Source: Bacillota bacterium (lineage in GTDB: Bacteria; Bacillota; Clostridia; Peptostreptococcales; Acidaminobacteraceae). From it: DNA of 64,000 nucleotides. A model generated the notes under the pieces. The model ran no database searches. It saw only the letters and a program-made list of their open reading frames with translations, and was not told the DNA's origin. The stretch spans positions 1 to 64,000 of the forward strand of contig JAOARG010000077.1 in the NCBI GenBank assembly GCA_025210655.1. The letters are read 5' to 3'. Every line of letters starts with the position of its first letter. Within the stretch, counting starts at the first letter, position 1. Shown here in pieces: positions 36,628-44,815 of this stretch. The translations under genes were made by a program, and so were the position numbers.

Positions 36628-37761
36628 TTATTCACCTCCAAGTTCCTTTAATGGAGTACCATCTTCAATATATTGTTGTCCCTCTACGATTAGAGGATCA
36701 CCCATTTCAAGTCCCTCTAAAATAACGGTAAATTCACCATTATCAAATCCAGTTACAACCTCTTTGGACTTTGCAATTCCATTGTTGTTAAGAAAAACAA
36801 TTTGGCTATCTACACGTGTTAAAATTGCTGTAGATGGGATTATAATAGAATTACTCGCTTCATCCAAATCAATAGATATATTAGCAAACATACCAGGTTT
36901 AATTGTATGATTAGGATTATCAAATGTTATACGAACAGGAAAAAGCCTAGTTTGAACATTTGCGGCAGGACTTACCCATTCAATATTACCTATGATTTTT
37001 TCTGATGAAATCGCAGGTATAAAAGCAGGAATTTCTTTTCCTTTTTCTAAATTATTAATGACCCCTTCTGAAACTTGGATTTCTACATATACCTTGTCCA
37101 TATTGATAATATCAGCCACATGGGTTCCTGCACCTATAGTTTGACCAGCTTCAACATTTATTGCAGAAACTATACCCGAGATTGGTGATTTTAAATCTGC
37201 ATCTACAAGTTGGTCATTAGCAATATCCATACCGATTTTAGCTTGGTTCATTTGAGCTTTTGTAGCCTCTAATGCAGATGTACTTGCAGCTAATTCTGCT
37301 TGTTCGTAATCAGATTTTGAGATAGCAGCTCCATTTGGATTTTCGTATAGAGATTTCATTCTTTCAAATGTTTTTTCTGCAAGAACATGCTGGTCTGCTG
37401 TTGCATTTACCTGATGCTTAGCTGCTTGGTAAGTAAGAGAAGCATTGCTGGCATTTCTCTTAATGTCTTTTTTGTCTAGAATATATATTGGACTATCTTT
37501 TTCTATGTTATCCCCAACTTTTACTGCTACAGATAGTATTTCGCCAGGTATTTTTGCAATAACATGAATAGTGTTTTGAGCAGCTAGTGTCCCATTATAA
37601 GAAATGTTTCTACTGATGTTGCCCTTTGTTACAATTTCTGTCTCTACTGTTTGAGCTTTCACAGTAGGACTTTGAATTTCTTCTGCATTAGCGTCGCTAC
37701 AACCGTTTAGTGGTATCATAGTTATGACTGCTAACAATAGAATAGCTATTTTTTTACCCAT
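36628..37761 (-). CDS. RND efflux periplasmic adaptor (membrane-fusion) lipoprotein
   Basis: 377 residues. The N terminus MGKKIAILLLAVITMIPLNGC has a lipobox cysteine, so it is lipid-anchored. The biotinyl/lipoyl-like half-motifs (GNISRNISYNGTLAAQNTIHV and DLKSPISGIVSAINVEAGQ) flank a helical hairpin (about 105-165), followed by a beta-barrel and membrane-proximal domain. The upstream frame extension to 37785 is not used; the start MGKK is behind GGAGGG. It is the first gene of the pump operon and divergent from the response regulator. Confidence 0.9.
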   Translation of the reverse strand: MGKKIAILLLAVITMIPLNGCSDANAEEIQSPTVKAQTVETEIVTKGNISRNISYNGTLAAQNTIHVIAKIPGEILSVAVKVGDNIEKDSPIYILDKKDIKRNASNASLTYQAAKHQVNATADQHVLAEKTFERMKSLYENPNGAAISKSDYEQAELAASTSALEATKAQMNQAKIGMDIANDQLVDADLKSPISGIVSAINVEAGQTIGAGTHVADIINMDKVYVEIQVSEGVINNLEKGKEIPAFIPAISSEKIIGNIEWVSPAANVQTRLFPVRITFDNPNHTIKPGMFANISIDLDEASNSIIIPSTAILTRVDSQIVFLNNNGIAKSKEVVTGFDNGEFTVILEGLEMGDPLIVEGQQYIEDGTPLKELGGE

Positions 37762-37840
37762 ATAATTCCCTCCATTTTTGAACAAATTGCTTTTAGTTTA
37801 TAATACAAGTTTAAAAGGAGAAGTTGAAAAGTCCTTTATC

Positions 37841-37915
37841 TAATTCTTAATAATTCTTAAATATCTATTCAAAGCTTCACGGTGATTTGGAATAGTGATA
37901 AAGTTGTAATAAGAT
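37841..37915 (+). promoter_or_regulatory. Tandem direct repeat and promoter of the two-component operon
   Basis: TAATTCTTAA occurs twice without a gap (37841-37850 and 37851-37860), a 10-bp-period direct repeat as bound by OmpR/PhoB-type regulators. Downstream lie TTGGAA (37887-37892), 17 bases and TAAGAT (37910-37915). The repeat sits between the divergent pump operon and the regulator, so it could serve both. Confidence 0.6.
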
Positions 37916-37964
37916 ATTAATAATAAGGGGACTGTAAGAAAAAGTTTTGAGAGGGGTTGGGACT

Positions 37965-38669
37965 ATGTCTCAAGAATTGATACACATTATCGAGGATGAA
38001 AATGAAATTGCACTTCTTATTCGTGATTATTTAGAAGATGATGGATTTCAAGTTATGATTTCTACTGATGGTCAGAGCGGACTAGAAAAAACCATAGAAA
38101 AAAAACCTGATCTAGTAATACTGGATTTAATGTTGCCTAAAATAGATGGATTTGAAGTATGTCGTAATCTAAGAAAAGATTTGGATATACCTGTGATTAT
38201 ATTAAGTTCTAAAAGTTCAGATATGGATAAGGTTTTAGCCCTAGGTATTGGTGCAGATGATTATGTAACTAAGCCCTTTAGTCCAGTAGTTTTACTAGCA
38301 AGAGTTAAGGCCCATTTACGAAGGGCAAGTAAACAACTTAAGGCTGTAAATGAAGATGTGTTAAACTTTGGTGAACTTAAAATATATACTGAGTCTTATA
38401 GTGTAACAATAGATGATGTTGAGATAGCAATGACAAATAAGGAGTTTGAGCTTCTAAAATACTTAGCCCAGAATGCGGGCCGTGTAGTATCAAAAGATCA
38501 AATTATTAATGCTGTGTGGGGTAATAATTATTTTGGTGACGACAATACAGTTCCCGTTCATATGTATAAAATTCGTGAAAAGATAGAAAAAATTCCTTCA
38601 AAACCTAAATATATTCAAACTGTTTGGGGAATAGGCTATAAGTTTATCGGAGGAGCTAGCCATGAATAG
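37965..38669 (+). CDS. OmpR/PhoB-family response regulator
   Basis: About 234 residues. The receiver domain (1-120) has the acidic pair ED, the phospho-acceptor Asp in LVILDLMLPKIDG and Lys in VTKPF. The C-terminal winged-helix DNA-binding domain (about 138-232) has LTN-type EIAMTNKEFELLKYLAQNAG and YIQTVWGIGYKF. ATG 37965 behind GAGGGG is preferred to the frame opening at 37947. It is paired with the next gene and probably controls the divergent RND pump. Confidence 0.92.
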   Translation: MSQELIHIIEDENEIALLIRDYLEDDGFQVMISTDGQSGLEKTIEKKPDLVILDLMLPKIDGFEVCRNLRKDLDIPVIILSSKSSDMDKVLALGIGADDYVTKPFSPVVLLARVKAHLRRASKQLKAVNEDVLNFGELKIYTESYSVTIDDVEIAMTNKEFELLKYLAQNAGRVVSKDQIINAVWGNNYFGDDNTVPVHMYKIREKIEKIPSKPKYIQTVWGIGYKFIGGASHE

Positions 38670-40110
38670 GGTATTAAGGGGCCTCGCCATCTACTTAGTG
38701 GTTGCAGTTTTAATGTCACTTATAGTGGTAAGTACTATCCACGGCAGACTATTATTAAACGGAGAGTTGTTTGGGTATCAGTTACTATCTAATCAAGAGC
38801 TAAAAGTATTTTATGAGGCCATTGGTGATTACATTGATATCCGTCAAAAACTTCAAGATATGAATTATGAGACAATAATGAAAACCGAGATTGATATAGT
38901 AGATGATTTTTTAGACAACAATGTTAATGAGATAGTAGGCATTTATGATGAAGATAATAATTGGTCATTAGGCTCTGATTCATCAATGAATTTGGAAAAA
39001 GCCAGAAGAAGACAAAAAAGAGATGAAAATGAAATCTTAAATATATTACTAATTCCAGTTGAAGTTGATGAGTATGTAGTATTTAGGGTGAAAACCATAG
39101 ATTTTAAAGAAGTGTTTTTGGTTATGAAACAAAGTAAAGATGCGGTTAAAATAATTAATAAGTATTCTTTCACTGTGTACCGTATTCAGTGGATAGCCAT
39201 AGGTCTATCCTTAATAGTGTCTTTTTTGCCTATGATAATAAATTTAATAGTAAATTATACCATACCTATAAGAAGACTTAGAAATGCAACACGACTTATT
39301 GCGGAGGGTGATTATAATTTTAGTATCCAGACTAAAGGTTTGGATGAGATTAAATCATTAAGTAGAGATTTTGAATATATGCGTAATGAACTTGAAGAAA
39401 GTAGGGAAAGGGAAAATATTGTACTTGAAAATAGAAAGCAGCTCATAACAAATATTTCCCATGATCTAAGAACTCCTATTACTTCTATAAGGGGATATGT
39501 AGAAGGATTATTAGATGGAAAAGCTAACAATCCAGAAAGAATGGATCGTTATTTGAGAACAATTTATGACAAGACTGCTTATTTAGATAAAATGATAGAA
39601 GATTTGTTTTTGTTTTCTCAATTGGACTTGGGTGAATATAAGATAGATGCAAGGCCATGGCAAGCAAATGAAGTATTAAAGATGCTCTTTGAACCAATTG
39701 AATTATGGGTGGAGGATTCAGGGTGGACATTTGAATTAGAAAAACCTGTATCTAGGGGAATAATTTCAGTTGATCAGATGAGATTGTCTCAAGTTGTGGA
39801 AAATATTATACAAAATAGCTTGAAATACGGACCTGAAAATGGAAAAATTCATGTAAAAACTTTTATATCAAATCATAATTATAATATTACTATCAGTGAT
39901 AATGGTAGGGGGATAGAAAAAGCCGCTCTTCCCTATGTACTTGATGCTTTTTACAGGGAGGATGGTAGTAGGCAACAAAGTATGGGGGGATCAGGACTTG
40001 GTCTTGCCATATGTAAGAAACTTGTAGAGCTTCATGGTGGTAGTATTAATATTGATAGCGAGATGGGTGTAGGTACATCAATTATACTTTCTTTTCCACT
40101 CAAGGGATAA
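38662..40110 (+). CDS. Two-component sensor histidine kinase
   Basis: 482 residues: membrane helix 1 (7-29), an extracytoplasmic sensor of about 140 residues without a recognisable fold, helix 2 (about 174-198), HAMP (200-250), the phospho-acceptor HisKA domain (ISHDLRTPITSIRGY, His near 266) and a HATPase domain (NIIQNSLKYGP, DNGRGI, GSGLGLAICKKLVELHGG). It overlaps the response regulator by eight bases. The ligand may be an envelope-active compound exported by the RND pump, by analogy with Gram-positive pump/sensor pairs. Confidence 0.92.
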   Translation: MNRVLRGLAIYLVVAVLMSLIVVSTIHGRLLLNGELFGYQLLSNQELKVFYEAIGDYIDIRQKLQDMNYETIMKTEIDIVDDFLDNNVNEIVGIYDEDNNWSLGSDSSMNLEKARRRQKRDENEILNILLIPVEVDEYVVFRVKTIDFKEVFLVMKQSKDAVKIINKYSFTVYRIQWIAIGLSLIVSFLPMIINLIVNYTIPIRRLRNATRLIAEGDYNFSIQTKGLDEIKSLSRDFEYMRNELEESRERENIVLENRKQLITNISHDLRTPITSIRGYVEGLLDGKANNPERMDRYLRTIYDKTAYLDKMIEDLFLFSQLDLGEYKIDARPWQANEVLKMLFEPIELWVEDSGWTFELEKPVSRGIISVDQMRLSQVVENIIQNSLKYGPENGKIHVKTFISNHNYNITISDNGRGIEKAALPYVLDAFYREDGSRQQSMGGSGLGLAICKKLVELHGGSINIDSEMGVGTSIILSFPLKG

Positions 40111-40130
40111 ACTAATGAGATTAGTTTTTA
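40109..40130 (+). terminator. Short terminator after the histidine kinase
   Basis: ACTAAT-GAG-ATTAGT followed by TTTTT. The stem is short (six base pairs) and AT-rich, so it is probably a weak terminator. Confidence 0.5.
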
Positions 40131-40242
40131 AGATTTGAATATATTAATAGTTTTATGGAAAGAAGTGATATATTATTTCTTTGAAAAATATTATATAATA
40201 AAAAAATATTATATATTAAATTATTATTTGAGGAGTATTATG

Positions 40243-40944
40243 ATGAAAATAGCAGATTTTAAGGGTATATTCAGTAAAGCTTATTTAGAGGTAGAATCTG
40301 TAGAGAATCCCTTTAAGGATTTTTATTTAATAAAACTGAAACTACCTAATGGTTATACATGGTCAGCCGGAGAACATGTAAACATTTCATTTCCTGATAG
40401 AAAGTATATGGGGAGGAAGTGGAAAACATTCAGTATAGCTTCAATTGATAAAGAAGGATACATGTTGATTGCAACTCGTACAGGTGAAGAAGCCAGTAGA
40501 TACAAATCTCATTTGATTGACCTTAGACCTGGTGAAAGGGTTGGGGTTAGAGGACCATTTGGAAGTTTTAAGATTGCTGATACAAGTTCCCCATCAGTAC
40601 TAGTTGCCAGTGGTGTTGGTATTACTCCTATGAGAGCTTTAATAAAAGCTATGGCAGAGGATTCCAATCGTGAAATAAATCTAGTGTTTGCAGCTTCTGA
40701 TTATTATCTTTTTGCAGATGAAATTGAAGCAATGACTGTAGAAAACTCAAATATTAAATTATTCAAAACATCTAATAGAGCAGATACTTTAGAAAAAGTA
40801 GCGGATCTTGCAGCGGAATATGGAAATAAAGCTTATTATTATATGTCTGGAAGTAATTCTATGATTAATTCTACGGAAGATGTATTAAATAATAAGGAAA
40901 TTAGTAAGAAGAGAATTGTTAAAGATCCTTTTATAGGATATTAA
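40243..40944 (+). CDS. FAD/NAD(P)-binding oxidoreductase, ferredoxin reductase type (possible Hcr analogue)
   Basis: 233 residues from ATG 40243, seven bases after AGGAG; the frame extends upstream but only through AT-rich leader. The FAD part has GYTWSAGEHVNISFP and RKWKTFSIAS (a variant of RxYS), with GPFG near 110. The NAD part has ASGVGITPMRALI and YYMSGSNSMI. There is no 2Fe-2S domain. In enteric bacteria a related reductase (Hcr) supplies electrons to the hybrid cluster protein. The hcp gene begins 270 bases downstream, but two hairpins separate them, so shared function is an inference. Two ATATTATATAAT-like repeats lie at 40187-40215. Confidence 0.75.
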   Translation: MKIADFKGIFSKAYLEVESVENPFKDFYLIKLKLPNGYTWSAGEHVNISFPDRKYMGRKWKTFSIASIDKEGYMLIATRTGEEASRYKSHLIDLRPGERVGVRGPFGSFKIADTSSPSVLVASGVGITPMRALIKAMAEDSNREINLVFAASDYYLFADEIEAMTVENSNIKLFKTSNRADTLEKVADLAAEYGNKAYYYMSGSNSMINSTEDVLNNKEISKKRIVKDPFIGY

Positions 40945-40960
40945 TTTTGTAGAATAACAT

Positions 40961-41000
40961 AAATGGGGGCAGTCTATTTAACGACTGCCCCATTTTTTTC
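40961..41000 (+). terminator. Terminator after the flavin reductase gene
   Basis: AAATGGGGGCAGTC / GACTGCCCCATTT around the loop TATTTAAC, then T7. The same loop with its flanking GTC/GAC recurs in the terminator at 48911-48945. Confidence 0.9.
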
Positions 41001-41020
41001 GAAATAATTTAAATAAAGCA

Positions 41021-41053
41021 AAAACCGTAACATCTGTTACGGTTTTATTTTTC
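41021..41053 (+). terminator. Second hairpin upstream of hcp
   Basis: AAAACCGTAACA / TGTTACGGTTTT with a two-base loop and ATTTTT after it. Either a back-up terminator for the gene before it or a leader hairpin of hcp. A TATAAT box lies just downstream at 41063-41068, without a clear -35. Confidence 0.65.
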
Positions 41054-41216
41054 TCCCCCGTTTATAATAGCATTATCAAGTTAATAAATGAATTGCAAGA
41101 CACTCATACAATAATACTTCACAAGGTTTTGCAGTCAGAATAAAAATTGTATGGAGGTAATGCAAATGATAAAGAATATTTTAAACAAACTATTTAATAA
41201 TGGGGAGGAAACAAAT

Positions 41217-42869
41217 ATGAATACTCAAGAAACTAATATGTTTTGTTATCAGTGTCAGGAAGCAGCAGGTGGAAGTGGTTGTACTAAAGTAGGAGTTTGT
41301 GGAAAGACAAGTAATGTAGCTAATCTTCAAGATTTACTATTATTCGTACTTAAGGGTGTTGCTTACTACAACAGTATCGCAAGAAAGAATGGATTAAATG
41401 ATCCTTCAACTGATAAGGTTATATTTGACGGTTTATTTTCAACAATTACAAATGCAAACTTTGATCAAGAAGTTTTCATGGATAAAATCGAAGCTGCACT
41501 TGAGTTAAGAAATGCTATTAAAAATTCATTAGTTGAAAAAGGAATTGAAATTCCATCTAATTTACATGACAGTGCTACTTGGAACGGAGCTAGAGATACT
41601 TATGAAGCAGTAGCAATGACAGTTGGAATTCTTGCAACTGAAGATGAGGACGTAAGATCATTAAGAGAACTTATCACTTACGGACTTAAGGGAATGGCAG
41701 CATACGGTATGCATGCACTTCATTTAGATAAGACAAACGAAGATATCAGTTTATTTATAGAAGAAGCACTAGTTGCTGTTACTGATGACAGTATTGGTGT
41801 AAATGAGCTTATTCCACTTACTTTAAAGACTGGTGAGTACGGTGTTAATGTAATGGCACTTCTTGATGAAGCTAATACTTCAAGATTCGGTAACCCTGAA
41901 TTATCAGAAGTAAACATTGGAACTAGAAATAACCCAGCAATCTTAATCAGTGGTCATGACTTAAATGACCTTGAAATGTTACTTGAGCAAACTAAGGGTA
42001 CTGGAGTAGATGTATACACTCACTCAGAGATGTTACCAGCTAACTACTATCCAAAGTTCAAGCAGTATGACAACTTAGTAGGAAACTACGGTAATGCATG
42101 GTGGAAGCAAAAGGAAGAGTTTGAGAAGTTTAATGGACCAATCCTATTTACTACAAACTGTATAGTACCTCCAAAGGGTGAAGTAGCTAAGAGAATCTTC
42201 ACTACAGGTTCTTCAGGATTCCCAGGTTGTACTCATATTGAAGAAGTTAATGGAAGAAAAGATTTTAGCCAAATCATTGAGCTTGCTAAAACTTTAGATG
42301 CTCCAGAAGAAATTGAAACAGGTAAAATTGTTGGTGGATTTGCCCACGCACAGGTATTTGCATTAGCAGATAAGGTAGTTGAAGCAGTTAAGACAGGAGC
42401 AATCAGAAGATTCTTCGTAATGGCTGGTTGTGACGGAAGAATGAAGTCGAGAGACTACTATACAGAATTTGCAGAGCAGCTTCCAAAGGATACAGTAATT
42501 CTTACAGCAGGTTGTGCAAAATACAAGTACAACAAGCTTGATTTAGGAGATATCGGTGGAATTCCAAGAGTATTAGATGCAGGTCAGTGTAACGATTCAT
42601 ACTCATTAGCTGTAATTGCACTTAAACTTAAAGAAGTATTCGAATTAGAAGATATCAATGAGTTACCAATCTCATACAATATCGCATGGTACGAGCAAAA
42701 GGCTGTTATTGTACTTCTAGCATTATTACACCTAGGAGTTAAGAATATTCACCTTGGACCAACACTACCAGCATTCCTTTCACCAAACGTAGCTAAAGTT
42801 TTAGTAGAAAACTTTGGAATCGGTGGAATCACAAATGTTGAAGATGATTTAAAAATGTTTTTAGGATAA
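41217..42869 (+). CDS. hcp: Hybrid cluster protein (hydroxylamine reductase)
   Basis: 550 residues from ATG 41217 (GGGGAGG nine bases before); ATG 41166 behind GGAGGT would add 17 residues that Hcp proteins usually lack. The N-terminal cluster cysteines are C-x2-C-x8-C-x5-C in [20 protein letters not shown], the spacing of clostridial/archaeal types. The hybrid-cluster region has [33 protein letters not shown] and [10 protein letters not shown]. The enzyme reduces hydroxylamine and acts on NO-derived stress. Codon use is shifted to TTC, TAC, CAC and ATC relative to neighbours, suggesting high expression. Confidence 0.95.
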   Translation: MNTQETNMFCYQCQEAAGGSGCTKVGVCGKTSNVANLQDLLLFVLKGVAYYNSIARKNGLNDPSTDKVIFDGLFSTITNANFDQEVFMDKIEAALELRNAIKNSLVEKGIEIPSNLHDSATWNGARDTYEAVAMTVGILATEDEDVRSLRELITYGLKGMAAYGMHALHLDKTNEDISLFIEEALVAVTDDSIGVNELIPLTLKTGEYGVNVMALLDEANTSRFGNPELSEVNIGTRNNPAILISGHDLNDLEMLLEQTKGTGVDVYTHSEMLPANYYPKFKQYDNLVGNYGNAWWKQKEEFEKFNGPILFTTNCIVPPKGEVAKRIFTTGSSGFPGCTHIEEVNGRKDFSQIIELAKTLDAPEEIETGKIVGGFAHAQVFALADKVVEAVKTGAIRRFFVMAGCDGRMKSRDYYTEFAEQLPKDTVILTAGCAKYKYNKLDLGDIGGIPRVLDAGQCNDSYSLAVIALKLKEVFELEDINELPISYNIAWYEQKAVIVLLALLHLGVKNIHLGPTLPAFLSPNVAKVLVENFGIGGITNVEDDLKMFLG

Positions 42870-42885
42870 TTTCTCATAAAATGAG

Positions 42886-42915
42886 AGGGCCGTCAGCTGA
42901 CGGCCCTTTCTTTTG
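42886..42915 (+). terminator. Terminator of hcp
   Basis: GGGCCGTCAG / CTGACGGCCC with essentially no loop, followed by TTTCTTTTG. Confidence 0.88.
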
Positions 42916-43076
42916 TTATTAGCTACTAATAAGCAGCGAGGATTTTGTTACCAGATAATAAAGATATTTAGCAGTTATTAACGTAAACTATATATTAGGT
43001 AGGTATGTATTTAATATGATTTAACTTAGCTTAAATCGTAATGATATTAAAATTTTAAATGAAAGAAGGGAATTTA

Positions 43077-44555
43077 ATGAAATCGTTCGTATTAGAAGAA
43101 GCTACTATAGCTCAGGTTCACAAGGCGATGGAAGAGGGAACTCTTACTTGTAGAGAACTTGTTGAAGGTTACCTGGCTAGAATTGAAGCTTATGACCAAA
43201 AGGGTCCAAAATTAAATTCAGTTATTTGTATCAATGAAAAGGCTTTAGAAGAAGCTGATGAGTTTGATAGAAAGTTTAAGGAAAACGGTTTTGTAGGACC
43301 ATTACACGGTATTCCAGTACTTTTAAAGGACAATGTGGATACTGCTGATATGCCAACTACTGCTGGTTCTTCAAGCTTAGAGGGATTCATTCCTGAAGAT
43401 GATGCATTCATCACTACTAAGTTCAGAGAAGCAGGAGCACTTATACTTGCAAAGGTAAATTTACATGAGTTTGCTATCTGGGGAGAGACTATTAGTTCTA
43501 TCTTAGGACAAACTCTTAACCCATATGATTTAACTAGAACTCCAGGTGGATCAAGTGGTGGTACTGGTGCTGCGATTTCTGCTAACTTTGGTATGGTAGG
43601 TATCGGTACTGATACTATTAACTCTGTTAGGTCACCTTCTTCTGCTAACAACCTTGTTGGAATCAGACCAACAATCGGTCTTGTAAGTAGAGATGGAGTT
43701 GTTCCTTACTCATTTACTCAAGATACAGCTGGTCCAATTTGTAGAACAGTTGAAGATGCAGTTAGAGTTCTTGATATTATCGCTGGATATGACAAGGCTG
43801 ATAATGAGACAGCATGGAGTGTAGGAAGAAGACCGGAGTCTTATATTTCTCACTTAAAAGAAGATGGACTTAAGGGAAAAAGAATTGGTGTACTTGAGAG
43901 TTTCTTCGGAAAAGACGAAGAACTTCACATGGATACTACAAGAGCTGTAAAAGCTGGAATCAAGGCTATGGAAGAGAAGGGTGCTATCATCGTTCCTATC
44001 ATGGAAGAAATTGATTCTGAGTACCTTGTTAAGAATGTAAGTGTTCATTTGCATGACCTTAAAGATCACCTAAACATTTACCTAGGTCAATTACCAGAAA
44101 GAGCTCCAGTTCACACTGTTGAAGAAGTTCTTGAGTCTGGTAAGTATCACCCTGGTATTGAGGAGAACTTACAAAAGGCTATGGCACTTAGCACAGGAAC
44201 TCCTGAGTACAATAAGAGACTTGTTGAGAGACAAGAAGTTAGAACTACTGTTATGAAGCTTATGGCTGATAACAACCTTGATGCTATGGTATATCCTCAC
44301 CAGAAGCAATTAGTTTGTAAGACTGGTAGCAGTCAGAACGAGAGAAATGGTGTTCTTGGATCAGTTTCAGGATTCCCATCAATCTGTGTTCCTGCTGGAT
44401 TCTCTACTCCATCAGACGTAGCACCAATCGGTGTTCCAGTTGGAATGGAAATCTTAGGTAGACCATTTACAGAAGAAAAATTAATTGAAATTGCTTACGG
44501 ATTCGAGCAGGCAACTAAAAACAGAACATTGCCTCCAACAACTCCTAAGTTATAA
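43077..44555 (+). CDS. Amidase-signature family hydrolase
   Basis: 492 residues. ATG 43077 behind GAAGGG is used (the frame opens at 43059). The catalytic triad of the amidase signature is visible: Lys in VLLKDNVDT (near 86), cis-Ser in PGGSSGGTGAA, and the nucleophile Ser in GTDTINSVRSP, where the usual GG before Ser is IN. That variant occurs in a subgroup of stand-alone amidases as I recall. GatB and GatC are absent nearby, so it is not the tRNA amidotransferase. The substrate amide is unknown. Codon use resembles hcp (many TTC, TAC, CAC, ACT), so it is probably a well-expressed gene. Confidence 0.88.
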   Translation: MKSFVLEEATIAQVHKAMEEGTLTCRELVEGYLARIEAYDQKGPKLNSVICINEKALEEADEFDRKFKENGFVGPLHGIPVLLKDNVDTADMPTTAGSSSLEGFIPEDDAFITTKFREAGALILAKVNLHEFAIWGETISSILGQTLNPYDLTRTPGGSSGGTGAAISANFGMVGIGTDTINSVRSPSSANNLVGIRPTIGLVSRDGVVPYSFTQDTAGPICRTVEDAVRVLDIIAGYDKADNETAWSVGRRPESYISHLKEDGLKGKRIGVLESFFGKDEELHMDTTRAVKAGIKAMEEKGAIIVPIMEEIDSEYLVKNVSVHLHDLKDHLNIYLGQLPERAPVHTVEEVLESGKYHPGIEENLQKAMALSTGTPEYNKRLVERQEVRTTVMKLMADNNLDAMVYPHQKQLVCKTGSSQNERNGVLGSVSGFPSICVPAGFSTPSDVAPIGVPVGMEILGRPFTEEKLIEIAYGFEQATKNRTLPPTTPKL

Positions 44556-44558
44556 TAT

Positions 44559-44733
44559 AGGACTGTATTTATTCAGTCCGCCTAAAAGTGGCCTAAGGTG
44601 GCCTAAAATAGCCTAAAATTGTTTTATTGAAGATCTCTGAAAGATTTACTTTCAGGGATCTTTTTATATTTTACAACTTTAGGCAATCTTAGGCTATGTT
44701 AGGCCATTTTAGGCGGAGTGTAAAAACACTCCA
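44559..44733. repeat. Terminator inside phased GCCTAA / TTAGGC inverted arrays
   Basis: From the outside in: hairpin GGACTG..CAGTCC (44560-44579); four GCCTAA units at 10-11 bp spacing (44580-44620); terminator AAGATCTCTGAAAG / CTTTCAGGGATCTT with T5 (44630-44665); four TTAGGC units (about 44678-44714); hairpin GGAGTG..CACTCC (44715-44732). The two arrays are near-perfect inverse complements of about 43 bp. The whole could fold as a long cruciform. The central part would end the amidase transcript. Confidence 0.85.
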
Positions 44734-44815
44734 CATTCTTGAAATTATGAGCACTATATGGGGTATATATAAATCAAGATAGGAAATATCAATTATCTAT
44801 TTTGGAGGACTTTTG

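Noticed and set aside
41151..41216. A longer N terminus or a leader peptide for hcp
   Set aside because: A ribosome site exists for ATG 41166, but the strong site before 41217 gives the normal Hcp start; kept only as an alternative.
43077..44555. GatA subunit of the Glu-tRNA(Gln) amidotransferase
   Set aside because: No gatB or gatC nearby, and the nucleophile motif is TINSVRSP rather than TGGSIRQP.
44580..44714. TTAGGC repeats resembling telomere repeats or a replicon end
   Set aside because: The repeats lie between two chromosomal genes, are only four per arm and are inverted around a terminator.
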